Shown here one piece after another: positions 23,944-33,256 of a stretch of 33,323 nt of DNA. The stretch spans positions 1-33,323 of the forward strand of contig JAJXVO010000010.1 in assembly GCA_021782105.1 (NCBI GenBank), given 5' to 3'. How positions within the stretch are numbered: position 1 is the first letter of the stretch; every line of letters starts with the position of its first letter. The notes beneath the pieces are model-generated. The model saw nothing but the letters and a program-made list of their open reading frames with translations, ran no database searches and was not told the origin of the DNA. The stretch comes from a bacterium (lineage in GTDB: Bacteria; Verrucomicrobiota; Verrucomicrobiia; Opitutales; Opitutaceae). The translations under genes were made by a program, and so were the position numbers.

Positions 23944-24426
23944 ATGTTCAGCCATTTGGATGAAAATGACAGGCCGGCGATGGTGAACGTCGGCGAAAAA
24001 GCCATTACCCACCGGACCGCCACCGCCGAGGCACGGGTGTGGCTGCCGGCGGCCCTTGCGGCGCTGTTGCGCGACGGGGAGATCGCCTCGAAGAAGGGGC
24101 CGGTATTTCAGACCGCGATCCTCGCGGGCATCATGGGGGCCAAAAAGACCTCCGAACTCATTCCGCTTTGCCATCCCCTGCCGCTAGAGGACTGCAGGGT
24201 GGAAATTCGCGCCGGTACACCGGAGGCCGACGGCTCCGTGGAGCTGGAGGTACGCTGCCATGTGGAGACGCATGCCCGCACCGGTGTCGAGATGGAGGCC
24301 CTCGCGGGCGTCAGCGTGGCCGCATTGACGCTGTACGACATGGGCAAGGCCGTGACCAAGGGCATCACGATCCGGGAAACGCGTTTGTTGGAGAAGACCG
24401 GCGGCAAGAGCGATTATCGCGCCTGA
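23944..24426 (+). CDS. moaC: Cyclic pyranopterin monophosphate synthase
   Basis: Cytoplasmic enzyme of 160 residues acting with MoaA in the first step of molybdenum cofactor synthesis, forming cyclic pyranopterin monophosphate. The family core is intact: KKGPVFQTAILAGIMGAKKT, SELIPLCHPL with catalytic H77, GVEMEALAGVSVAALTLYDM with the catalytic Asp and the following Lys of DMGKAV, and the end motif LLEKTGGKSDY. Length matches the family. It begins 12 bp after moeA. moaA is not in view. Confidence 0.95.
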   Translation: MFSHLDENDRPAMVNVGEKAITHRTATAEARVWLPAALAALLRDGEIASKKGPVFQTAILAGIMGAKKTSELIPLCHPLPLEDCRVEIRAGTPEADGSVELEVRCHVETHARTGVEMEALAGVSVAALTLYDMGKAVTKGITIRETRLLEKTGGKSDYRA

Positions 24427-24447
24427 CGCGGCCGGCGCCCAGACTTC

Positions 24448-25296
24448 ATGCCTGCGGACCGACAGCGCCTTAGCGAGGCCGCCAAGATCATCGCCTCGGC
24501 CGAGGCGATTCTCGTGTGTGCCGGCGCGGGCCTGGGTGTCGATTCGGGCCTGCCCGACTATCGCGGCGCCGAGGGTTTCTGGCGGGCGTATCCTGCGGCG
24601 AAAAAGCTCGGTCTCTCGTTCGAGGAGCTTGCGAATCCACGCTGGTTCGACCTGGACCCGGGGCTTGCCTGGGGATTCTACGGGCACCGCTTCGAACTTT
24701 ATCGCCGAACCTCCCCTCATCCCGGGCATGCGGTCCTGCTGCGCTGGGCGGAGTCCAAGAAACATGGATACTACGTATTCACGTCCAACGTGGACGGCCA
24801 GTTTCAGAAGGCGGGATTTTCGGACGAGCGGATCGTCGAATGCCACGGCTCGCTGCTGCACCTGCAATGTGTGAAGCCCTGTTGCTCGGCCTCGTGGCCC
24901 GCGCCGGCGGACCTGCGGTTCGACGTGGATCCGGAGACCCTGCGGCTGCGTTCCGAGCCCCCGCGCTGCATGAGTTGCAGCGGCCCCGCCAGGCCGAACG
25001 TGCTGATGTTCGATGACGTCCGTTGGACGGACGGGCGCAGTGCGGCGCGCCAGATCCGCTTCAGGTTGTGGCTTCGTGGCCTGACCAGGGGCCGGCTTGC
25101 GGTGATCGAACTTGGCGCAGGCGTGGCGGTGCCCACTGTGCGCACGACCGCCGAACAGGTGGCGAGCGCCGCGGGCGTACCGATCATTCGGATCAATCCG
25201 CGCAACGCCGAAACCTCGGACGGGGGACTGTCGATCGAGGCGGGAGCGCTCGAAGCGCTCACGCTCCTGGACGAGCGCATCCGCATGCTGATCTGA
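24448..25296 (+). CDS. Sirtuin (SIR2-family NAD-dependent deacylase), atypical subgroup
   Basis: Protein of 282 residues with the NAD-binding Rossmann core of sirtuins. CAGAGLGVDSGLPDYRG (24-40) replaces the usual GAGIS-x-SGIPDFR. TSNVDGQFQKAGF (112-124) holds the N-x-D pair, and ECHGS has catalytic H133. Four cysteines (C141, C145 or C146, C174, C177) could bind structural zinc, and ARPNVLMFDD replaces the usual RPxVV-FGE. The signature GVDSGLPD...GFWRAYP marks a bacterial subgroup I recall but whose substrate I cannot name. It follows moaC by 21 bp. Deacylase activity is inferred from the conserved His and Asn only. Confidence 0.87.
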   Translation: MPADRQRLSEAAKIIASAEAILVCAGAGLGVDSGLPDYRGAEGFWRAYPAAKKLGLSFEELANPRWFDLDPGLAWGFYGHRFELYRRTSPHPGHAVLLRWAESKKHGYYVFTSNVDGQFQKAGFSDERIVECHGSLLHLQCVKPCCSASWPAPADLRFDVDPETLRLRSEPPRCMSCSGPARPNVLMFDDVRWTDGRSAARQIRFRLWLRGLTRGRLAVIELGAGVAVPTVRTTAEQVASAAGVPIIRINPRNAETSDGGLSIEAGALEALTLLDERIRMLI

Positions 25297-25402
25297 GACC
25301 TGTTGGGCAATGGGGTGGATTTTTCTTGGAGAGGGGGTGCTCCTCTCGTGGAGAGTGGTTTGTGGGCTGCCGATGGGACGGGTGCGGCGGAGTGCCCCGA
25401 TT

Positions 25403-25418
25403 TGGCAAGCGATCTGCT
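25403..25418 (+). promoter_or_regulatory. Sigma-54 (RpoN) promoter candidate for the porin-urt block
   Basis: TGGCAAGCGATCTGCT matches TGGCACG-N4-TTGC with the invariant GG and GC separated by the required 10 bp; two other consensus positions differ. It lies about 85 bp before the porin ATG, so a leader of roughly 75 nt is expected. Upstream (25326-25358) is a GAGAGG / CCTCTC / GAGAG palindrome cluster that could host an activator. Sigma-54 control is typical of nitrogen-scavenging genes such as urea uptake. Confidence 0.5.
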
Positions 25419-25502
25419 TAAGGGCCGGATGGGCTCGCGCGATCGGGACCATTTGGTGCCGAGCGACGCCCAACCAAGCACAACACAATACCACACACGC
25501 TT

Positions 25503-26510
25503 ATGTCCAAGCATCTGACCCTGTTAGCGGGTTGCGCAGTCACGGCCCTCGCGCTCGTTTCGAACGCCTCCGCCGACGTCAAGTTGAACGACAACATCAC
25601 GCTCAGCGGATACGCGGCCGGCGCCTACATGAATTACAAGGCGACAGGCACCCCGGGCGTGGACTCGTTGTTCGACGCTTCGAAGCCGATCCCCGGAGGC
25701 GGCGATGCCAACGACCTGCTCACGAAGTTCACGTTCAACTACAAACCGGTGACGACCGTGATCAGTTTCAACTACTTCCCGAACCTGACGGGAAGCGAGT
25801 TCACAGTACTCGACGCCTACGCGACCTACGATTTTGGCAACGGATTCTCCATCACGGGTGGAAAATTCCTGAGCTACATGGGCTACGAGTCGTTCTATCC
25901 CGCGAGCATGGACCAGATCAGTTACGCGGATGGCGATTTCCTCGCGCCGATTCCCGGATACCACACCGGCGTGCACATGGACTACACCCAGGGCGCGATC
26001 AGCACGGGTGTTGCGGCGCTCGACTCCGTTTACTCGCCCTACGGCCCGACCAAGGGTGATGGCGAGCTCAAGCACAACGCCGGCTTCGAGGGCTATGTGA
26101 CGTATAGCGCGAACGGGCTGACCTTGTGGGGCGGGGTCGCACACGACACGAAGGGCGGCTTCGAGGTGCATTCCGTCACCACCGTCGACGTCTGGTCCAG
26201 CTATCAGGCCACCAAGGATGCCCGGCTCGGCGCCGAGTTCGTCTCGAAGGACGGCGGCCCGGGCGCCAAGGGCACCAACTGGATAGCCTTTATGGACTAC
26301 AGCTTCTCCCCGACCGTCTCGTCGGCCTTCCGCGTGAGCGGCGAGGAGATGGCCGACGGTGGCCCGAAGTTCACCAAGTACACGATATGCCCCGCGCTGG
26401 CCGTGACGCCCGCGCTCTCGGTCCGCGTCGAGTATTCGTATTACTCCTACAGCAACTACACTTCGAGCAGCGCCAACTTCATCGGCATCCAGTCGATCTT
26501 CAAATTCTGA
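25503..26510 (+). CDS. Outer membrane beta-barrel porin (OmpL/bbp2-like)
   Basis: Predicted outer-membrane channel of 335 residues. A clear signal peptide (MSKHLTLLAGCAVTALALVS ending at ASA) precedes alternating amphipathic strands rich in Gly and aromatics (NITLSGYAAGAYMNY, TKFTFNYKPVTTVISFNYF, DAYATYDFGNGFSITGGKFL, LSVRVEYSYYSYSNYTS). The last residue is Phe (SIFKF), as BamA-assembled barrels require. YESFYPASMDQISYADGDFL is typical of bbp2-type porins. It is followed by a strong terminator and then urtA, so it probably lets urea or related small solutes cross the outer membrane. Substrate choice is inferred from context only. Confidence 0.82.
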   Translation: MSKHLTLLAGCAVTALALVSNASADVKLNDNITLSGYAAGAYMNYKATGTPGVDSLFDASKPIPGGGDANDLLTKFTFNYKPVTTVISFNYFPNLTGSEFTVLDAYATYDFGNGFSITGGKFLSYMGYESFYPASMDQISYADGDFLAPIPGYHTGVHMDYTQGAISTGVAALDSVYSPYGPTKGDGELKHNAGFEGYVTYSANGLTLWGGVAHDTKGGFEVHSVTTVDVWSSYQATKDARLGAEFVSKDGGPGAKGTNWIAFMDYSFSPTVSSAFRVSGEEMADGGPKFTKYTICPALAVTPALSVRVEYSYYSYSNYTSSSANFIGIQSIFKF

Positions 26511-26532
26511 TCGGTCCGGTTTCCCGTCTATT

Positions 26533-26573
26533 GGCGCCGGCGTTCCGCTTTAAGGCGGATTCCGGCGCCTTTT
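26533..26573 (+). terminator. Intrinsic terminator after the porin gene
   Basis: GGCGCCGG and CCGGCGCC pair as a perfect 8-bp outer stem, with an inner CCGC / GCGG stem and TTTAA at the tip, followed by TTTT. It lies 23 bp after the porin stop and 127 bp before urtA. It could end the porin message or let only part of it read on into urtA. Confidence 0.85.
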
Positions 26574-26585
26574 CCCCTCCCCGGG

Positions 26586-26607
26586 GGTCTTCGCCCAGGC
26601 GAGGACC
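26586..26607 (+). other. Second hairpin between porin and urtA
   Basis: GGTCTTCGCC and GGCGAGGACC form a 10-bp stem with one mismatch and a 2-nt loop. No T run follows. It could protect the 5' end of the urtA message or be a protein site. No clear promoter is visible between it and urtA. Confidence 0.45.
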
Positions 26608-26699
26608 TATCCTGATAAACGCATCCTTTCACCACACTGGTGGCGCATCCGCCTTGGGCGGTGCGTGCCCTCACATCCCCAGCTCAACACCCACGATTC

Positions 26700-27983
26700 A
26701 TGATCAAGAAATTGCCTAAACTGCTCGGCGTCGGGGCCCTCGCCCTGAGCGCTTTGGTCGGCTCCGCCCGTGCGGAGGATACCGTCAAGGTCGGCGTGCT
26801 CCATTCCCTCAGCGGCACCATGGCCATCAGCGAGACCTCCCTGCGAGACGTCCTGCTGTTCGCCTTCGACCAAATCAACGCCCAGGGCGGCGTGCTCGGG
26901 CACAAGATTGAGCCGGTGGTCGTAGACGGCGCGTCCAACTGGCCACTCTTCGCCGAGAAGGCCAAGGAGCTGCTCGAACAGGACAAGGTGCCCGTCGTCT
27001 TCGGCTGCTGGACCTCGGTGAGCCGCAAGTCCGTCCTCCCCGTCTTTGAGAAGGACAATGGCCTGCTGTTCTATCCCGTGCAGTTCGAGGGGGAAGAGCT
27101 ATCCAAGGACATCTTCTACACGGCCGAGGCCGTCAACCAGCAGGCCATCCCCGCGGTCGACTACCTCCTCGCCCAGGGTGTGAAGAAGTTCTACCTCATC
27201 GGCACCGACTACGTCTATCCGCAGACCACCAACCTGATCCTCTACAAGTACCTCCTGCTGCACGGCGTCCCGATCCAGAACATCGGCGGCGGCCTGCGCA
27301 AGGGGTCGGACGGCAAGGTGATGTCCGCCGGCAAGTACGTGCCGTTCGGATACACCGACTTCCAGCAGATCGTCGCGGACATCAAGCAGTTCGCCGCCAG
27401 CGGCGATGCCTGCGTGATCAACACGATCAACGGCGACTCGAACGTTCCGTTCTTCAAGCAGATCGTCGCCGCGGGCCTGAGCCCGTCGGACTGCCCGGTC
27501 GTCTCGTTCAGCCTTGCGGAGGATGAGCTCCGCAGCATGCCGACCCGCAATCTCGTGGGCGAACTTGGCTGCTGGACCTACTTCCAGTCGTTGAAGACGC
27601 CGGAAAACAAGGCGTTTCTCAAGAGTTGGAATGCCTGGCTGGCCACCGAGAATTACCCCGGTGTCGTGAAGGAACACCGCGTCGTAGACAGTCCGATGGT
27701 GCTGTCCTACGACGGCGTCTATCTTTGGAAGGCGGCGGTCGAGAAGGCCGGCTCCTTCGACGTGGACAAGGTCCGCAAGGTGCTTGAGTCGGGCACGATC
27801 AGCTTCGACGGTCCCGGCGGAAAGATCACCGTCCAGGGCGATCACTACACGACGAAGAACGTGTACATCGGCGAGACGAAGGCCGACGGCCAGTTCCGCA
27901 TCCTGAAAACCTTCGATCAGGTCGCCGGCGCGCCCTTCATCCTCAAGGGCCTCGGCGTACAACTCGCCGCGAAGGGCATGTAA
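26700..27983 (+). CDS. urtA: Urea ABC transporter, substrate-binding protein
   Basis: Periplasmic urea receptor of 427 residues. The start ATG gives a signal peptide ending in SARA; a longer frame to 26640 only adds residues before it. The mature protein begins [20 protein letters not shown], then [51 protein letters not shown] and [14 protein letters not shown], all close to UrtA and distinct from the amino-acid LivJ proteins. Length fits the family. A terminator-like hairpin separates it from urtB, consistent with extra binding protein relative to the membrane parts. Confidence 0.96.
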   Translation: MIKKLPKLLGVGALALSALVGSARAEDTVKVGVLHSLSGTMAISETSLRDVLLFAFDQINAQGGVLGHKIEPVVVDGASNWPLFAEKAKELLEQDKVPVVFGCWTSVSRKSVLPVFEKDNGLLFYPVQFEGEELSKDIFYTAEAVNQQAIPAVDYLLAQGVKKFYLIGTDYVYPQTTNLILYKYLLLHGVPIQNIGGGLRKGSDGKVMSAGKYVPFGYTDFQQIVADIKQFAASGDACVINTINGDSNVPFFKQIVAAGLSPSDCPVVSFSLAEDELRSMPTRNLVGELGCWTYFQSLKTPENKAFLKSWNAWLATENYPGVVKEHRVVDSPMVLSYDGVYLWKAAVEKAGSFDVDKVRKVLESGTISFDGPGGKITVQGDHYTTKNVYIGETKADGQFRILKTFDQVAGAPFILKGLGVQLAAKGM

Positions 27984-28079
27984 CCCGCCCCGCGCCAGGC
28001 GAGCTCCCACATCACGGCCCAGTTTGCCCGGGCGCCCGAGCGGCGCCCCGGTGGGCGGCCCAGAAAAGGTTTCTCGTTC

Positions 28080-28111
28080 AGGGGCGGAGGTTCATACCAC
28101 CGCCCCTTTTT
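28080..28111 (+). terminator. Terminator-like hairpin between urtA and urtB
   Basis: GGGGCGG and CCGCCCC form a 7-bp stem around a 12-nt loop, followed directly by TTTTT. It ends only 7 bp before the urtB ATG. Partial termination here would give more urtA than urtB-E message. The preceding 95 bp of the gap hold GC-rich inverted repeats and no gene. Confidence 0.7.
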
Positions 28112-28118
28112 CCAGTCC

Positions 28119-29837
28119 ATGAATCCCCTCCCACGACCCATTCTTTTTCTCCTTCTCACCCTCGGTCTCCTTACTCCGCGCCTGCTCGCGGGGCCTGGGA
28201 CGGAGGCCGAAGTCCGTCACGACCTCGTGCTGACCCTGCTCAGCCACGGACCCGAGCGGCATGAGCTGCTGCACCAACTCGCGCGCTCCGGCTCCAAGGT
28301 GGCCGCGTCGGTCCTCACCTCGTGGACGCGAGGCGAGATCTATGCCTACCGGACACCCGGCGGTAAGACGATCCCTGTGACGCTCGAGGAGCAGGAGGAC
28401 GCGAAGGGCCTGGCCCGCGCGATCCGCATCGACACAGGCGCGGTCCTGGTCGACGCAAAGGGGAAGGCCCTGAAGTTCGACGACAGCACGCTGGACACGA
28501 TCGACACCGACATGCGGCTGCGCATGGACATCCAGCAGGCGATCGACGTGTTGTCGCTGGCCAGTCCGGTACCGGACGAACGACGCTCGGCTGCGGTGAA
28601 GCTGGGCAACTCGGGCAAGATGGCGTATCTGCCCTATCTTGAGGAGCGGCTCACGGAGGAAAAGATCGCCGACGTCCGGCGCACGATCGAGGAGGCTATC
28701 GCAACGCTCAAGCTCGGTTCCTCCGATCCTTCGGTCCAGATCAAGGCGGCCCGGAACCTGGCGCGCCTGAACGCGCTGGGCGCCGTGGACGTGCTCACGC
28801 AGTTTGTCGCGAACAAGTCGGCCGATCCCGACGCCCTCGCGGCCGCGCGCATCGCGCTGCGCTCCATCCAGGAGCACATCTCGCTGGTCAATTTCTTCGG
28901 CACCCTCTTCCGCGGCGTGAGCCTCGGCTCCATCCTGCTGGTCGTATCGCTCGGCCTGGCGATCACCTTCGGTCTGATGGGCGTGATCAACATGGCTCAC
29001 GGCGAAATGATCGCGGTGGGCGCCTACACGGCCTACCTCGTCGAGAATATCTTCGGCTCCGGCATCACCCTGCCCTTCTTCGGATTCGGCCTGCACGTGC
29101 CGGGGCTGCATGCGACGGGCTCGTTCTACGAAAGCAATTTTATCTTCGCGATCCCCGCGAGCTTCGTCACCGCGGCCATCGCGGGCCTGGTGCTCGAGCG
29201 GCTCGTGATCCGCTTCCTCTACCGTCGGCCGCTCGAGTCGCTGCTCGCGACCTGGGGCGTCTCGCTGGTCATGCAGCAGGGCTTCCGGATGGTGTTTGGC
29301 GCAAACAACGTGCAGGTCGACTCCCCCTCCTGGCTGCTTGGGCACTTCAGCATCGATGACGTGATGTTTGGCTACAACCGCGTGTTCGTGGTGGGTTTTG
29401 CGATCGCGATCGTGCTGGGGACCTGGCTGCTGCTGACGAAGACGCCGCTCGGCCTGCTGATCCGCTCGGTCATGCAGAACCGCCGCATGGCCTCCTGCAT
29501 GGGCGTGCGCACCGACTGGGTGAACATGCTCACGTTCGCCTTCGGCTCGGGCCTCGCGGGCCTGGCAGGAGCCTTTCTTTCGCAGATCGGAAATGTCGGA
29601 CCGAGCATGGGTCAGACCTATATCGTCGACAGCTTCATGGTCGTGGTGGTTGGCGGTGTCGGCAGCATCGTGGGCACGGTGTATGCGTCGCTCGGCATGG
29701 GAAGCGCCGACCAGGTGCTGCAGCAGGTCCTGGGTTCGCCCGTGCTCGGCAAGATCATCGTGCTGTGCTTCATCATCCTGTTCCTGCAGTGGAAACCGGG
29801 CGGTCTTTTCGCGACCCGCAGCCGCAACCTCGATTGA
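28119..29837 (+). CDS. urtB: Urea ABC transporter, permease UrtB
   Basis: LivH-type inner-membrane permease of 572 residues with the long N-terminal extension of UrtB proteins. A signal-like hydrophobic segment (ILFLLLTLGLLTPRLLAG) is followed by about 240 periplasmic residues. The second half of these forms helical repeats (AAVKLGNSGKMAYLPYLEER, VQIKAARNLARLNALGAVDV). The permease proper starts near LFRGVSLGSILLVVSLGLAI and contains FGLMGVINMAHGEMIAVGAY, the family signature, ending in LQWKPGGLFATRSRNLD. urtC follows after 3 bp. The start is fixed by the hairpin just upstream and by the signal segment. Confidence 0.95.
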   Translation: MNPLPRPILFLLLTLGLLTPRLLAGPGTEAEVRHDLVLTLLSHGPERHELLHQLARSGSKVAASVLTSWTRGEIYAYRTPGGKTIPVTLEEQEDAKGLARAIRIDTGAVLVDAKGKALKFDDSTLDTIDTDMRLRMDIQQAIDVLSLASPVPDERRSAAVKLGNSGKMAYLPYLEERLTEEKIADVRRTIEEAIATLKLGSSDPSVQIKAARNLARLNALGAVDVLTQFVANKSADPDALAAARIALRSIQEHISLVNFFGTLFRGVSLGSILLVVSLGLAITFGLMGVINMAHGEMIAVGAYTAYLVENIFGSGITLPFFGFGLHVPGLHATGSFYESNFIFAIPASFVTAAIAGLVLERLVIRFLYRRPLESLLATWGVSLVMQQGFRMVFGANNVQVDSPSWLLGHFSIDDVMFGYNRVFVVGFAIAIVLGTWLLLTKTPLGLLIRSVMQNRRMASCMGVRTDWVNMLTFAFGSGLAGLAGAFLSQIGNVGPSMGQTYIVDSFMVVVVGGVGSIVGTVYASLGMGSADQVLQQVLGSPVLGKIIVLCFIILFLQWKPGGLFATRSRNLD

Positions 29838-29840
29838 ACC

Positions 29841-31004
29841 ATGCGCTCGGAACGTTCCCGCTTTGAATTGTGGTTCCTGGCGCTGTTCGCGCTGGTGATC
29901 CTCGTGATCCTGCCGGGCCTGAATGCGTTCACGTCGGCGGCCAGCGCGCTGCATGTGAGCGATTTCACGATCAACCTGTACGGAAAATACCTGTGCTACG
30001 CGGTGCTCGCCATCAGCGTGGACCTGCTCTGGGGCTACACGGGGCTGCTCAGCCTCGGGCAGTGCCTGTTCTTCGCGCTGGGAGGGTATGCCTTCGGCAT
30101 GTACCTGATGCTGATGATCGGAAAGCTCGGGCAGTACCACAGCAACCTGCCCGACTTCATGGTCTTCCTGGGCTATCCGAGGCTGCCCGCGCACTGGGTC
30201 CCCTTCCGGCATTTCTGGTTCGCCGCGCTGGCGGTCATGTGGGTCCCCGGCCTCGTGGCCTACATCTTCGGCTTCCTGGCCTTCCGCTCGCGCATTCGCG
30301 GCGTCTATTTCTCGATCCTGACGCAGGCGCTCACGTACGCGGCCTGCCTGATGTTCTTTCGAAACGATTTCACGTTCGGAGGAAACAACGGGCTGACGGA
30401 TTTCAAGTTCGTGCTCGGCTACGACCTGAGAAGCGCGGCGACGCAGCGGGTGCTGTACCTCCTGACCGGCGTGCTCCTGTTCGCGACCTACGGGTTCTGC
30501 CGCTGGCTCACGTCGTCGAAGTTCGGCAAGGTCCAGCGTGCGATCCGCGACAGCGAGAACCGTGTGCTCTTTTCCGGATACTCGACTCCCAACTTCAAAC
30601 TCTTCGTCTTCGTGGTGTGCGCGGTGATCGCCGGTCTCGCCGGGGCGCTCTATGTGCCGCAGGTGGGCATCATCAACCCGAGCGAGATGGCCACGGACAA
30701 GTCCTTGGAGGTTATCGTCTGGGTGGCCGTCGGCGGACGCGGCACGCTGATCGGACCGATCATCGGAGCCATCGTCGTCAATGCGATCAAGAGCTGGGCC
30801 ACGCGCGCCTTCCCCGACCTGTGGCTCTTCATCCTAGGCGGCATGTTCATCCTGGTCGTCCTCTTCCTGCCCGGCGGCATCGTGAGCCTTCCGGAGCGCC
30901 TCGGCGAACTGGCCCGGAAATTCCGTCGCGCCCGCGCGGCCGTGCCCGAACCCGTGGCCGACTCCGCCGAGGCGAAACCCGCCCCCGAACCCGACCGCAC
31001 ATGA
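29841..31004 (+). CDS. urtC: Urea ABC transporter, permease UrtC
   Basis: LivM-type permease of 387 residues, partner of UrtB in the urea channel. The hydrophobic start ([18 protein letters not shown]), [26 protein letters not shown], and the late block [36 protein letters not shown] are diagnostic. The hydrophilic C-terminal tail, rich in Ala, Pro and Glu, is longer than the core needs. Its stop codon overlaps the urtD start in ATGA, so the two are translationally coupled. Confidence 0.95.
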   Translation: MRSERSRFELWFLALFALVILVILPGLNAFTSAASALHVSDFTINLYGKYLCYAVLAISVDLLWGYTGLLSLGQCLFFALGGYAFGMYLMLMIGKLGQYHSNLPDFMVFLGYPRLPAHWVPFRHFWFAALAVMWVPGLVAYIFGFLAFRSRIRGVYFSILTQALTYAACLMFFRNDFTFGGNNGLTDFKFVLGYDLRSAATQRVLYLLTGVLLFATYGFCRWLTSSKFGKVQRAIRDSENRVLFSGYSTPNFKLFVFVVCAVIAGLAGALYVPQVGIINPSEMATDKSLEVIVWVAVGGRGTLIGPIIGAIVVNAIKSWATRAFPDLWLFILGGMFILVVLFLPGGIVSLPERLGELARKFRRARAAVPEPVADSAEAKPAPEPDRT

Positions 31005-31753
31005 GCCACCCGATTCTCAACGTCGAGGACGTCACGAAGACCTACGACGGGTTCAAGGCCATCTCGAACCTGACGTTTTACCTGTTCAAAGGCGAGTTGC
31101 GCACCGTCATCGGTCCGAACGGGGCCGGCAAATCCACGTTCTTCGACCTGCTGACAGGACGGGCCAAGCCGGACTCCGGCACGATCGTCTTCGGCCAGAA
31201 CACCGACCTGACCTCGATGAACGAGTATCAGATCAATCGGCTCGGCATAGGCCGGAAGTTCCAGACGCCGTCGGTCTATACCGATCACACCGTCTGGGAA
31301 AACCTCCTGCTGTCGCTCAAGGGGCCGCGCGGCGTGTTTGCCACGCTGTTCAGCCGGACTACCGCCGCCCAGCGCGGGCGCATCGACGAGCTGTTGGAGA
31401 CCATTCGCCTGGGTGAGAAACGCCACTGGCTCGCGGGTCAGCTCGCCCACGGTGAAAAGCAGTGGCTGGAGATCGGCATGCTGCTGGCCCAGGAGCCCGA
31501 GGTGCTGCTTGTGGACGAACCCGCCGCGGGCATGACCGACGAGGAGACCGCCCGCACCGGCGAGCTTTTGATCAGCCTCGCCGGCAAGCACACCATCGTG
31601 GTGGTCGAGCACGATATGACCTTCGTGAAGCAGATCGCACGCGACGGGACCGTGACCGTCCTGCACCAGGGCAGCGTGCTGTGCGAGGGAACCTTCGATT
31701 TTGTCCAGAGCCACCCGCGGGTCCGCGAAGTGTATCTCGGACGCGGAAAATAG
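31001..31753 (+). CDS. urtD: Urea ABC transporter, ATPase UrtD
   Basis: LivG-type ATP-binding subunit of 250 residues. It has Walker [10 protein letters not shown], the Q-loop region [21 protein letters not shown] signature [12 protein letters not shown] (the UrtD form of LSGGQ), Walker B VLLVDEP and the H-loop [17 protein letters not shown] after Walker B is also UrtD-like. The start overlaps the urtC stop (ATGA); a longer frame reaching back to 29870 merely shadows urtC. urtE follows after 12 bp. Confidence 0.96.
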   Translation: MSHPILNVEDVTKTYDGFKAISNLTFYLFKGELRTVIGPNGAGKSTFFDLLTGRAKPDSGTIVFGQNTDLTSMNEYQINRLGIGRKFQTPSVYTDHTVWENLLLSLKGPRGVFATLFSRTTAAQRGRIDELLETIRLGEKRHWLAGQLAHGEKQWLEIGMLLAQEPEVLLVDEPAAGMTDEETARTGELLISLAGKHTIVVVEHDMTFVKQIARDGTVTVLHQGSVLCEGTFDFVQSHPRVREVYLGRGK

Positions 31754-31765
31754 TCCTCACCCGAC

Positions 31766-32470
31766 ATGCTTTCACTCACCGGAATCCAGGCCGACATCGG
31801 CGGCTCACGCATCCTTCGAGGCTTCGATCTTGAGGCGGCAGGAGGCCAGGTCGTGTGCCTGATGGGGCGCAATGGCGTTGGCAAGACGACCACGTTGCGC
31901 ACGATCATGGGACTGCTCCCCCTGCGCGATGGCACCATCACCCTGGCGGGTGAACCGCTCGACGGTCTCCGCACCGACCAGCGCGCGCTGCGCGGCATCG
32001 GCTACGTTCCCCAGGGCCGCGATATCTTTCCGCATCTCACCGTGGAGGAAAACCTGCAGATCGGTCTTGTCGTCCATCGCCGCGGGCGCGCCTCGGACGC
32101 CGCCTCCCTGGAACGGGTGTACACGCTGTTCCCGGTGCTCAAGTCCATGCTGGCGCGCAAGGGCGGCGTGCTCTCCGGCGGACAGCAGCAGCAACTCGCC
32201 ATCGCGCGCGCCCTGCTCACCCAGCCCAAGCTTCTCATGCTCGACGAGCCCACCGAGGGCATCCAGCCCTCGATCATCGACGAGATCGGCGACACGATCA
32301 AACGCCTGAAGTCGGACTCAGGCCTCACCATCCTGCTTGTCGAACAGTATGTTGATTTTTGCCGTGAAGTGGGCGACCAGTTCTACGCCATGGACCGCGG
32401 TACCGTCGTCGCCTCCGGTCCCATCTCCGACCTCACCGACGACGTCGTGAAACGCCACCTCCAGGTCTGA
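31766..32470 (+). CDS. urtE: Urea ABC transporter, ATPase UrtE
   Basis: LivF-type ATP-binding subunit of 234 residues, forming the ATPase pair with UrtD. Walker A is GRNGVGKTT, signature [16 protein letters not shown], Walker [11 protein letters not shown] with IQPSII, and the switch region reads LLVEQYVDF with Gln in place of His, as is usual in LivF/UrtE proteins. [21 protein letters not shown] is characteristic. It is the last transporter gene; 159 bp separate it from ureA. Confidence 0.96.
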   Translation: MLSLTGIQADIGGSRILRGFDLEAAGGQVVCLMGRNGVGKTTTLRTIMGLLPLRDGTITLAGEPLDGLRTDQRALRGIGYVPQGRDIFPHLTVEENLQIGLVVHRRGRASDAASLERVYTLFPVLKSMLARKGGVLSGGQQQQLAIARALLTQPKLLMLDEPTEGIQPSIIDEIGDTIKRLKSDSGLTILLVEQYVDFCREVGDQFYAMDRGTVVASGPISDLTDDVVKRHLQV

Positions 32471-32629
32471 CCAACCAAGCCGATTCAAGACAGGGAACAG
32501 AAGGTAACGAAGCGTTCTGCCCCAAATCACGCCAAGGGAAACAGCTCCACCCTACAGAACCCCAGCCATGGAACCCCGACTCTGCTAATCGAAGCACGCT
32601 TCGCTTCCCGCTTCTCGATTCTTCCCCCC

Positions 32630-32932
<303 letters not shown>

Positions 32933-32934
32933 CC

Positions 32935-33249
32935 ATGATCCCCGGCGAAATCATCCCCGCGGCCGACACCGCACCGCTCGAGTCCAACCTTGGGCTCGAG
33001 ACGAAGGCGGTCTCGGTGGCCAACACCGGCGACCGCCCCATCCAGGTGGGCTCACACTTCCATTTTTTCGAGGTCAACGGCGCCCTTCGCTTCGACCGCT
33101 CCGCCGCGCGCGGCTTCCGCCTCAACATTCCCGCAGGCACCGCCGTGCGGTTCGAGGCGGGCGACACCAAGTCCGTGGAGCTCGTCGCCTTGTCCGGCGC
33201 CCGCGAAGTCTTCGGCCTCAACGCCCGCATCAACGGCAAACTCGACTGA
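32935..33249 (+). CDS. ureB: Urease beta subunit
   Basis: Beta subunit of 104 residues. It opens with [20 protein letters not shown] and has the core [21 protein letters not shown], then [20 protein letters not shown] and a terminal [11 protein letters not shown], all conserved. Spacing of 2 bp from ureA and 7 bp to ureC shows a tight ureABC operon. Confidence 0.96.
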   Translation: MIPGEIIPAADTAPLESNLGLETKAVSVANTGDRPIQVGSHFHFFEVNGALRFDRSAARGFRLNIPAGTAVRFEAGDTKSVELVALSGAREVFGLNARINGKLD

Positions 33250-33256
33250 CCCCGCC

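Noticed and set aside
25326-25358. NtrC enhancer site
   Set aside because: The inverted GAGAGG/CCTCTC repeats do not resemble the TGCACC-N5-GGTGCA type; reported only as a possible activator region.
28092-30212. 706-codon open frame on the minus strand
   Set aside because: Antisense to urtB and urtC; the translation is a His/Arg/Glu/Gln-rich run without domains, as expected from the reverse of a GC-rich membrane protein gene.
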